A stretch of DNA of 64,000 nucleotides from Streptomyces antibioticus (GTDB lineage Bacteria > Actinomycetota > Actinomycetes > Streptomycetales > Streptomycetaceae), in assembly GCF_002019855.1 (NCBI RefSeq), contig NZ_CM007717.1, positions 3,412,645 through 3,476,644 of the forward strand. The letters are read 5' to 3'. The position numbers and the translations under genes are program-made. Below are positions 39,495 to 45,596 of this stretch, one piece after another (position 1 is the first letter of the stretch; each line of letters opens with the position of its first letter). Below the pieces are notes generated by a model. It had not been told where the DNA came from. It saw nothing but the letters and a program-made list of their open reading frames with translations, and did no database searches.

Positions 39495-39523
39495 AAGTCC
39501 AGGGATATCGATTCCCTGGACTT
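39495..39523. terminator. Hairpin between convergent element genes
   Basis: AAGTCCAGGGA (39495-39505)/TCCCTGGACTT (39513-39523), followed on the plus strand by TCTT. It sits 25 bp from the stop of the replication-initiator-like gene. Confidence 0.75.
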
Positions 39524-39547
39524 TCTTATGGGTGCTCAATGTTTCCC

Positions 39548-40573
39548 CTATCCATTCTCTCTTGCTCTGGCGTAATTGGCCAGTCGGGCAATGCCCGCAG
39601 AAGTATTGGGCGTGTGGTCGTGCGTCTTGCGCATTACCTTCTGCGCCTGCTCGATCTTCTCTCTGTCCTTACGTGCCTGGTCTCTGGCAAGCATCACCTT
39701 GAGTACGCGGTGGTTGTAGTCATCATCGGATTCCTCAACACGCCTGAGAGGCTTCCAGTCGCTCTCTGAAGGCTTGGAGGAAGCCTCAGGCTCCGATGCC
39801 TCAGGCTGTGCGCCGTTGGCGCTTACAGAGGCATCGAGGGACGCGGGTACGTGGGCAACGTCCTTCCTTCTGCTCTTGGGAATGAACGATGCACGAGACT
39901 TCTTAGTCTCACCAGGAGCAGGAGACGCGGGAGCGTCGACTACGTCTACCAGAGGAGAGATACCAATCTCTTCAATAACTACCTCACCAGGAATGACCAG
40001 AGGAGACTTAGTCTCCACCAGAGGAGATCCCTGGTTATCCTTCTGAACATGAGTAACTCCCCCATTATTAGATGAACTATCTACTGAACTATCTCTTGAA
40101 TTATTGGACCCTTCCATGGAAGGGGTATATACCCCTGCTGGAGAAGGGTTGTTTACCCCTGCTGTAGAAGGGGTGTTGTCTGCTGGTGCAGGGGTATTGG
40201 TGGATACCCCTTCTGTAGCAGGGGTATTGGGTGCAGAAGTGTAGTGAGAGGTGTTCACTTCCCCCTCTGCAAGGTTGATGATCCCTGGCACGTTGAGAAC
40301 ATAGTGATTCTTGCGCCCTACCTTTTGCTTGGTCACGAGTCCTGGCAAGTAGGCATCGGCACCCTTGAAGTTCTTCGCGTGCTTGATACCTCTTGCCTTG
40401 GCCAGTCGTTCGACACTCGGGTTTAGCTGTCCGGTTTCCTTGTTCCATCTCATCACTAGCTCAATCAGCAATACTTTGTCTTCCGGTCTGAGATCGCTGA
40501 TTGTGATGGTGTTGATTAGGTCGAACTTATTGGCACCAGCGGTGTTCGCTGGCTTATCCAGTCTGTCAGTCAT
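39548..40573 (-). CDS. Replication-initiator-like wHTH protein with embedded iterons
   Basis: 341 aa. Residues ~18-95 form a winged-helix domain resembling phage/plasmid initiators (LRPEDKVLLIELVMRWNKET, NPSVERLAKARGIKHAKNFK, PGLVTKQKVGRKNHYVLNVP). Then a Thr/Pro/Asn-rich low-complexity linker (~105-155) encoded by the iteron array (NTPSTAGV/NNPSPAGV type 8-mers), a variable acidic part, and a basic helical C-terminus (RDQARKDREKIEQAQKVMRK). The order DNA-binding domain, iteron-encoded linker, C-terminal partner-binding part mirrors lambda O. ATG at 40571-40573. Called initiator by architecture, not by homology search. Confidence 0.65.
   Translation of the reverse strand: MTDRLDKPANTAGANKFDLINTITISDLRPEDKVLLIELVMRWNKETGQLNPSVERLAKARGIKHAKNFKGADAYLPGLVTKQKVGRKNHYVLNVPGIINLAEGEVNTSHYTSAPNTPATEGVSTNTPAPADNTPSTAGVNNPSPAGVYTPSMEGSNNSRDSSVDSSSNNGGVTHVQKDNQGSPLVETKSPLVIPGEVVIEEIGISPLVDVVDAPASPAPGETKKSRASFIPKSRRKDVAHVPASLDASVSANGAQPEASEPEASSKPSESDWKPLRRVEESDDDYNHRVLKVMLARDQARKDREKIEQAQKVMRKTHDHTPNTSAGIARLANYARARENG
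40108..40225. repeat. Iteron array inside the initiator-like gene (putative origin)
   Basis: Five ~20-bp imperfect palindromes of the type ACCCCTGCTGTAGAAGGGGT: 40108-40126, 40131-40150, 40155-40174, a half copy ending 40195 (GCTGGTGCAGGGGT), and 40206-40225. Centres are ~24, 24, 24 and 27 bp apart. The period of 24 keeps the reading frame and yields an eight-residue peptide repeat. Confidence 0.75.
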
Positions 40574-40783
40574 AGCTGATATCCTTGAGGTAGTTGGTTA
40601 ATTGCGGCTTGGTTAGCCCGGTTGATTTACTTGGGTGGAGGCTTCATTGGAAGTGATAGGCACCATTTTCTTATCCTCTTCCCGAGAGCCCTACGGACAT
40701 TCCCCCGCCTGTAGGGCATTTCTCACGTAACACTATTCGGCATAGGGCAATAGCTCGATTACTACTCCGTCTGATCCAGAGAG

Positions 40784-40823
40784 AACCCCTCGATTCATTT
40801 TCATTTTCATGAATCGGGGGGTT
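40784..40823. terminator. Strong hairpin terminator of the small-gene operon
   Basis: 15-bp arms AACCCCTCGATTCAT (40784-40798) and ATGAATCGGGGGGTT (40809-40823) pair with a single G-T wobble, 30 bp beyond the stop at 40855. It separates this operon from the initiator-like gene. Confidence 0.8.
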
Positions 40824-40854
40824 TCCCTGTTTTAGTCTGATTCATTCTTGCTCT

Positions 40855-41094
40855 TTAGTCGGTCCTCAAGGGCAAAGGACTTCTAGTTCTGAAGAGAACC
40901 CCGCTTGAATTTCCCCATGAACTCGAAGCCGGCTCGGGGTACAAACCTGAATTCTTCAAAGAACTCAGAATGGCTTCATAATCGGCATCGGGGAACTCCT
41001 CATAGAACCTTTCTTCTGGAATGAGTTCCCCTCTGTCGCGTAGTTCTGTGTAGATAGCCAGTGCGGGAATACTCAGTTCCTCTGGCTTTGCCAT
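40855..41094 (-). CDS. Small element protein (79 aa), translationally coupled
   Basis: MAKPEELSIPALAIYTELRD, then RGELIPEERFYEEFPDADYE and AILSSLKNSGLYPEPASS. Acidic, predicted helical, with a short helix-turn-helix-like look. Its ATG overlaps the stop of the upstream gene (TAATG at 41092-41096), which indicates coupling. Last gene of the minus-strand small-gene operon. Family not recognised. Confidence 0.7.
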   Translation of the reverse strand: MAKPEELSIPALAIYTELRDRGELIPEERFYEEFPDADYEAILSSLKNSGLYPEPASSSWGNSSGVLFRTRSPLPLRTD

Positions 41095-41495
41095 TAACCC
41101 TCCAATGGATAGAGATGAGTTGTCTTCTCTCCCATAAAGCCCTGGGTTGAAGAGACAAGCTCATGAATCTGTCCGGCCTGCTTCAAGTACTCCAGAGCCG
41201 TACGGAAATCAGAGGCAGTGGAACCCGGTAGACGCTCCACAAAGTCAGCCTCTACGTTGCGAGCAACGGCGGGCGTGTTTCTATCCAGGTATCCCTGGAT
41301 CAGATCCAAAATGGCTGGTCCGGCCGATGACATCACAGCCTGTCTGTGCTGCTCCCTCTGGTACTGCTCAATCATTCTTTCCTGCTCCGTTCGCATTGCG
41401 CGCTGCTTAGCCTCGCGCTCCGGAGCGGTGGCGATATGGTTCGTCCACCAATTCCCTTGCTGTGCTCCTGCGGTGAATGCGCTTGAGTTAGTCAT
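41094..41495 (-). CDS. Element protein, coiled-coil plus wHTH-like domain (133 aa)
   Basis: An N-terminal charged helix (EREAKQRAMRTEQERMIEQY, QREQHRQAV) is followed by a winged-helix-like region (DRNTPAVARNVEADFVERLP, STASDFRTALEYLKQAGQIH). Resembles small replication- or regulation-accessory proteins of phages. ATG at 41493-41495; stop overlaps the next gene. Function unknown. Confidence 0.7.
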   Translation of the reverse strand: MTNSSAFTAGAQQGNWWTNHIATAPEREAKQRAMRTEQERMIEQYQREQHRQAVMSSAGPAILDLIQGYLDRNTPAVARNVEADFVERLPGSTASDFRTALEYLKQAGQIHELVSSTQGFMGEKTTHLYPLEG

Positions 41496-41507
41496 ATTTG
41501 GTTTCTC

Positions 41508-41768
41508 CTAGTTAAGTGTGTATGTGTGTGGTCTGCGCTTACGGTCGACCGTAAGCCATCCTCTGTCTTCTAGTACCTCAATGGCCTCTCTGAGCAGTCG
41601 GCCGTCTGTACTTAGCCCAAGAGCCTCACTCAGCTCAGCTTGTGTAAACCTTTTTCCCTCGTGTTGCTTCATATACATCCAAAGCAAATTGGCGCGGGCA
41701 TGGTTCCTCTTCTGTCTCCAGGGGTGTCGGGCTTTCCCCTCTAGCTCGATTTCTTCTGTCTCGCTCAT
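41508..41768 (-). CDS. Small winged-helix protein (86 aa)
   Basis: Basic N-terminus (GKARHPWRQKRNHARANLLW) and a winged helix: GKRFTQAELSEALGLSTDGR, LLREAIEVLEDRGWLTVDRK. Likely binds DNA. ATG at 41766-41768, 1-2 bases after the previous gene's stop, so co-translated. One of several small wHTH-like proteins in this operon. Confidence 0.7.
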   Translation of the reverse strand: MSETEEIELEGKARHPWRQKRNHARANLLWMYMKQHEGKRFTQAELSEALGLSTDGRLLREAIEVLEDRGWLTVDRKRRPHTYTLN

Positions 41769-41769
41769 C

Positions 41770-41967
41770 TCATCCTTTCTCCAATGCTGTTCTCTGGCCG
41801 TCCGGCCATAGGGTCTCTGTAACGTGCTTGCTTACCTCTCTGAGGCACTGTCCTAGCTCTGGGAACGTCATACGCGTCTCCTCTGCTAGAACGTCTACAG
41901 AGGCGGTTTCTCCGCGTTCGCGGTGCCATTGCATGAGGCTGAGTACGGCGTAGGCTCTCGGGGACAT
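41770..41967 (-). CDS. Small HTH-like protein (65 aa)
   Basis: MSPRAYAVLSLMQWHRERGE, then TASVDVLAEETRMTFPELGQ and CLREVSKHVTETLWPDG: three-helix HTH-like. The start at 41967 has AAGGGG seven bases upstream; an ATG at 41991 is in frame but overlaps the preceding gene. Function unknown. Confidence 0.65.
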   Translation of the reverse strand: MSPRAYAVLSLMQWHRERGETASVDVLAEETRMTFPELGQCLREVSKHVTETLWPDGQRTALEKG

Positions 41968-41978
41968 CTCTGTACCCC

Positions 41979-42179
41979 TTACGCCAACCATCCGGAAACC
42001 TCTAGCTCAGCTAGGCAGGCTTCCTTGGGTACGTACGGCTGACCCATCTTGGATAGGTAGTCGCGCCATGCCGTATCAGGCACCGGGATTCCGGCATGGA
42101 AGGCAAGCCAAGTCATCTTGGCTGCGAAAGATAGGTCTCGTACCCGCCAGATAGGCAGGTACTCAAGAGTTGTGCTCAT
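41979..42179 (-). CDS. Small element protein (66 aa), first of the minus operon
   Basis: MSTTLEYLPIWRVRDLSFAA, KMTWLAFHAGIPVPDTAWRD, YLSKMGQPYVPKEACLAELE. Predicted helical; no family recognised. ATG at 42177-42179; a -10-like TAAAAT and the CTCAC/GTGAG dyad lie 50-90 bp upstream and should drive the five-gene operon (42179 to 40855). Confidence 0.65.
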   Translation of the reverse strand: MSTTLEYLPIWRVRDLSFAAKMTWLAFHAGIPVPDTAWRDYLSKMGQPYVPKEACLAELEVSGWLA

Positions 42180-42249
42180 TGCTACTCCGGGTGGTCGTGT
42201 CTGTCTCTCTACGGCCGTCCCCTTCTATGAATCCATTTTACCGAGAAAA

Positions 42250-42266
42250 CTCACATTGTTGGTGAG
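42250..42266. promoter_or_regulatory. Operator candidate over the small-gene operon promoter
   Basis: CTCAC (42250-42254) and GTGAG (42262-42266) around a 7-bp spacer, adjacent to a minus-strand -10-like TAAAAT at ~42235-42240. The element's GntR-type or another wHTH protein might bind it. Confidence 0.4.
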
Positions 42267-42280
42267 AGCGCGGACAGCAC

Positions 42281-42330
42281 AGAGCCCCGACCACCAGGGA
42301 CTATGACTGTCCGTAGCGGATCGGGGCTCT
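42281..42330. terminator. Hairpin between the resolvase-side gene and the small-gene operon
   Basis: AGAGCCCCGA (42281-42290) and TCGGGGCTCT (42321-42330), perfect 10-bp arms with a 30-base loop. It probably ends the minus-strand gene at 42435. Confidence 0.6.
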
Positions 42331-42342
42331 TAAATGCCTCTT

Positions 42343-42378
42343 GATCACGTAATGTAATTTTGTAATTAACTCGTGATC
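42343..42378. other. AT-rich palindromic segment
   Basis: GATCACG (42343-42349) and CGTGATC (42372-42378) flank an AT-rich loop, within the most AT-rich stretch of the window (to ~42420). It could be a DNA-unwinding element, an operator, or a promoter region (TTGTTA-N16-TATAAG, 42393-42420). Confidence 0.4.
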
Positions 42379-42434
42379 TTTCCGTCATGAAATTGTTACA
42401 AAAATACCTTGACTTATAAGGGTCTGAATGCGTG

Positions 42435-42635
42435 TCACATGGCTAGTGCGAGTGCTGCGCGCCCCTCGATGGCTCCCTGTCCGAAGCTTGCCGCACGGCC
42501 AACACCCCCTGAGTTCAGGAAGCCTTGCTGTAGCCCCTCCCACATCTGGTCGCCCTGGTCGGCTCCCTCTGTCGCCGTTGCTGCCATTGCGTCGATCGCA
42601 TCCATATCCACCGGCATTCCCGGTCCCATGCCCAT
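42435..42635 (-). CDS. Small Met/Ala/Gly-rich element protein
   Basis: 66 aa: MGMGPGMPVDMDAIDAMAAT, then ATEGADQGDQMWEGLQQGFL and GQGAIEGRAALALAM. Start ATG 42635, with AGGAG seven bases upstream; TTG 42641 is also open. No membrane helix or known motif. The opposite strand is also open, but without a comparable ribosome site. Confidence 0.5.
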   Translation of the reverse strand: MGMGPGMPVDMDAIDAMAATATEGADQGDQMWEGLQQGFLNSGGVGRAASFGQGAIEGRAALALAM

Positions 42636-42736
42636 GATCAATCTCCTGTCTGTCTCGTCTGTCTGGTGCGCCTCCCCCTCCCTCTAATTGTCTCAAGATT
42701 TGTAGCAAGAGTGCTGTTCGGAGCCGTCCGGCGACT

Positions 42737-42867
42737 GTTCATCAAACGGTCGTTTGCTGAACCTGTGCCGACAGGGCCCGTGAACCCCGGATCGTTCATC
42801 TCGGTGTTCATCAACCCGTTCATCTATCTGGTACCGTTCATCTTGTTGGCAGGCACGTTTGATGAAC
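42737..42867. repeat. res-like array of GTTCATC boxes upstream of the resolvase
   Basis: GTTCATC occurs at 42737, 42794, 42806, 42818 and 42836, the middle three with exact 12-bp period. Two inverted partners close the array: CGTTTGCTGAAC (42751-42762), forming a 26-bp dyad with 42737-42748, and CGTTTGATGAAC (42856-42867), forming a 32-bp dyad with 42836. This resembles the three-subsite res of Tn3-type resolvases, directly before the recombinase gene. Confidence 0.7.
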
Positions 42868-42880
42868 GCGAGGGGGAGTC

Positions 42881-43483
42881 ATGGCACTTGTTGGACTGGT
42901 TCGAGTGAGCACGGACCGTCAGGAGACGGCTCGACAGCATGACGCACTCACGGAAGCCGGATGCGTCAAGGTCTTTGAAGAGAAGATCTCCGGGAAGCTC
43001 ACTGTCTCGGAGCGCCCTGGTCTCGTCTCGGCACTCGGGTATATGCGAGAGGGAGATATGCTGTGCGTCCAGGAAGTTGACCGGCTCGGCCGGAACCTTC
43101 TTGAGGGACTGCTGATGCTGACTGATCTTTTCGAGCGTGGCGTAGCCGTAAAGGTGCTGGACGGTATCGCCAAGGGTGAGCACACCGAACGGAGTCTCAT
43201 CCTTGACCTTGCTTTCGCTCTGGCAGAGGACAGGCGACGGGACATCGTGAAGAAGACCAAGAACGGCCTTGAGAGTGCCCGGAAGAACGGGCGGGTTGGT
43301 GGTCGCCGTCCGGTCATGACTGAGGCTCTTACGGCTCAGGCTGTGGCGCTCCGAGACAAGGGATTCACCATCCGGCAGATTCAGCCTCACCTCACCTACA
43401 AGACCGGGAGCGGAGAAACCCGTAACCCGTCCGTTGGTGCCATCTCTCAGGCTCTCCAAGCCCATGACGAGAGCCAGAGCTGA
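42881..43483 (+). CDS. Serine recombinase (resolvase/invertase family)
   Basis: 200 aa. Catalytic Ser10 in LVRVSTDRQ, the VDRLGRN motif with Asp/Arg/Arg, FERGVAVKVLDG, and long helix E (TERSLILDLAFALAEDRRRD) ending in a C-terminal HTH (TIRQIQPHLTYKTG). All residues needed for activity appear present. The small size indicates a resolvase/invertase rather than a large integrase. ATG 42881 after GGGGGAG. The res-like array lies immediately upstream and may also autoregulate the gene. Confidence 0.92.
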   Translation: MALVGLVRVSTDRQETARQHDALTEAGCVKVFEEKISGKLTVSERPGLVSALGYMREGDMLCVQEVDRLGRNLLEGLLMLTDLFERGVAVKVLDGIAKGEHTERSLILDLAFALAEDRRRDIVKKTKNGLESARKNGRVGGRRPVMTEALTAQAVALRDKGFTIRQIQPHLTYKTGSGETRNPSVGAISQALQAHDESQS

Positions 43484-43660
43484 ACCACTCCCTGACAGCC
43501 CCTCAGAGCCCCGTACAGCGCCCCTGGTGCCTACGGGGTTCTTCTGTGTCCCGGCCCTCTGTGCCCGGTGTTGGGTAAGTCGCCTGCCATGTCCTGAACC
43601 GCTTGACCAAGGGGACGAGCCTGGTCAGACTCGGTACGAGTCCCAGGCTGCGTGAGCAGA

Positions 43661-43702
43661 CTGCAAAGCGAGGTACGTGGGTTCAATTCCCGCCACGGCC
43701 TC
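43661..43702 (+). other. attR direct repeat
   Basis: Identical to 35749-35790. The base after it is T (CTCTAC) where the tRNA copy has C (CTCCAC), so the displaced host 3' end would not encode CCA. Confidence 0.93.
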
Positions 43703-43726
43703 TACCTGGCCTGACCAGGCAGAACA

Positions 43727-43760
43727 AGAGGGCGACACCCTGGCGGGGGTGTCGCCCTCT
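43727..43760 (+). terminator. Original terminator of tRNA-Cys, now beyond the element
   Basis: 14-bp perfect stem AGAGGGCGACACCC (43727-43740)/GGGTGTCGCCCTCT (43747-43760) 25 bp after attR. In an empty site it would lie just downstream of tRNA-Cys. Confidence 0.8.
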
Positions 43761-43943
43761 CGTTCGTGCGGCCGAGTTGCCCGCGAACACCCCCCTCGAT
43801 CAACGACTGCTCCGAGTGGAGCCCATGAGTGGTGGACGTCTGTCCGCGCGCTCAGGCTGGCCCACGTGGTGCCCGCCCGCAGCAGGCGGTGGCGGGCGGA
43901 GCCCTGCCCTGCGTGGCCGGGGACGTCAGAGAAACGGGATCGC

Positions 43944-45596
43944 ATGAGGGAACAGCGCATCAGAACGGGCTGTCCGCCGACCGTTCGCGGGAGCGGGAGC
44001 AGGAGCGGCAGCGACGGCCACGGCAGTGACAGCAACGGCACGTCCGCACTACGACACCCCCGGCGGACTCGCGCCACAGTGGCCGCCGTCGGCCTCGCCC
44101 TCCTCGGTGTCCTCGCCCCGACACCCGGCCACGCCGCGACGGCCTCCGCGAGCGGGCCGCGGCCGGTCGCGTCCGCGCGGTTCGTGCCCGGGCCGTGTCC
44201 GCGGACGCCCGAGCCGGTTCCTGGGCGGTGCGGATTCCTGGAGGTTCCGGAGAACCGGTCCCGGCCCGGTGGGCGGACGATCCGGCTGGCCGTCGCGATC
44301 ATTCCGGCCGTCTCGCCGAAGCCGGGCGCGGATCCGGTCGTGTTCATGGCCGGCGGTCCCGGGGGCGACGCGTTCGGCGACATGCCGTTCGTGATCGGCG
44401 CGGGCGTGAACCGGGACCGCGATCTGATCGTCATGACCCAGCGCGGAACGCTCTACGCGCGGCCGAACCTCGCCTGCCCGGAGATCGACCGCTTCTACGC
44501 GGAGTCCGTCGGGCTGCGCTACGACGCGGCGTCGACCGGACGGCGCCTGGTGCGCGCGACCAAGCAGTGCCGGGACCGTCTCGCGGGCCAAGGCGTCGAC
44601 CTGAGCGCCTACAACACCACCGAGAACGCCGCCGACTTCGCCGACCTGCGCACGGCGCTCGGCATCCGCCGGTGGAACGTCTACGGGTACTCCTACGGCA
44701 CCGACCTCGGGCTCACCTACCTCCGCCGCCACCCCCAGGGCATCCGTTCGCTGGCGATCGACTCGGTCGTACCTCCCCAGATCGTCAGTCTGCCGTGGAC
44801 CTGGGACAGCGCCCGGGAGGGCATCAACGCCGTCTTCGCCGCCTGCGCGGCCCAGCCTGCCTGCAGGAACCGCTACCCGAACCTCTCGCGCACGCTGACC
44901 CAGCAGGTCCGGCGGCTGGAGGCACACCCCCTGACGGTGAAGGCACAGCCTCCCGGGGGAGGCGCGCCGGTCAAGGTCGTCCTCGACGGGGGCGCGCTCG
45001 TCAATCTGCTGGTCGCCAACGCCGTCCCGGCCGTCGACGTGCCCGCGGCGCTCGACGAACTCGCCCACGGCGATCCGGGGCGCTTCGCCCGGGCCCGCGC
45101 CGCCGGCGCCACACCCGTCATCGGCGAGTTCGCGCACGGCCTCACCCAGTCCGTGGCGTGCAGCGAGTGAGTGCCGGGGTATTCGCGGGCCGACCTGCTC
45201 GCGGCCGGACGCCGGGCCTTCCCCGGCTGGCCCGACTCGGTGCTCGCCCAGGCACCCCAGCTCCCCTTCCAGCACGAGGCGTGCCGCGTCTGGAACGTCC
45301 CGGACCGCACCCGGGTCCAGCGCGTGACGACCGTGAGCAAAGTGCCGGCGCTCGTGCTCTCGGGAACCTTCGACGCCAAGACGGGGGCCCGCTGGGGCGC
45401 GTACGCGGCCCGCACCCTGTACCGCTCGACCACCGTGCTGATTCCCGGAATCGGCCACTGGGTGGTCCCCCAGTCGCCCTGCGCGGCCAGCGTCCTGACC
45501 TCGTTCCTCACGCGCCCCACCGCGCCCGACACCCGCTGTGTCGCGGGCCTGACGCCGAAGCCGTTCACCATCGTCCCCGCCCGGGAGAACTCATGA
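43944..45596 (+). pseudogene. Secreted S33 hydrolase (tripeptidyl aminopeptidase-like) broken by a stop codon
   Basis: A single reading frame, interrupted by TGA at 45168-45170 (codon 409). Signal peptide (RATVAAVGLALLGVLAPTPG region), FVPGPCPRTPEPVPGRCGFL, oxyanion VVFMAGGPGGDAF, nucleophile GYSYGTDLG. After the stop the frame continues with YSRADLLAAGRRAFPGWPDS, the acid GTFDAKTGARWG and the His GIGHWV. The intact neighbour has Trp (TGG) at the position of the TGA. Without readthrough the product lacks Asp and His of the triad. ATG 43944. Confidence 0.85.

Larger units (their letters stand above)
35749..43702 (+). mobile_element. 7.95-kb integrative element in tRNA-Cys
   Basis: Bounded by perfect 42-bp repeats from tRNA-Cys. 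Gene content: tyrosine integrase, GntR-type regulator, small unknown protein, lipoprotein, membrane protein, a probable ATC-initiated small ORF, replication-initiator-like protein with internal iterons, five small minus-strand genes, an Ala/Gly/Met-rich small protein and a serine resolvase with res-like array. Base composition and T/A-ended codons differ visibly from both flanks. No FtsK/Tra protein (expected in actinobacterial conjugative elements), no terminase, capsid or portal gene. Possibilities are an integrated plasmid remnant, a phage satellite, or a reduced AICE. Confidence 0.9.

Noticed and set aside
40108..40225. CRISPR-like reading of the regularly spaced repeats
   Set aside because: Units are ~20 bp with only 4-7 bp between them, palindromic and inside a coding frame; no cas genes anywhere in the window.
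42409..42687. 92-aa plus-strand frame opposite the Met/Ala-rich element protein
   Set aside because: The minus-strand frame has AGGAG at good spacing; this one has none and a Cys/Pro/Ser-rich shadow composition.
42881..43483. Serine recombinase as the integrase of the element
   Set aside because: 200-aa resolvase type with a res-like array; tRNA 3'-half repeats next to a tyrosine integrase point to the latter for integration.
35749..43702. Interpretation as a complete prophage or conjugative AICE
   Set aside because: No terminase, portal, capsid, tail, lysis or FtsK/Tra gene in 7.95 kb.
45168..45170. TGA read as selenocysteine
   Set aside because: The paralogue has Trp there, the position is not catalytic, and no SECIS-like hairpin is seen directly after it.
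45171..45596. Separate 141-aa gene starting GTG after the S33 stop codon
   Set aside because: It is the in-frame C-terminal part of the interrupted hydrolase and lacks its own ribosome site.
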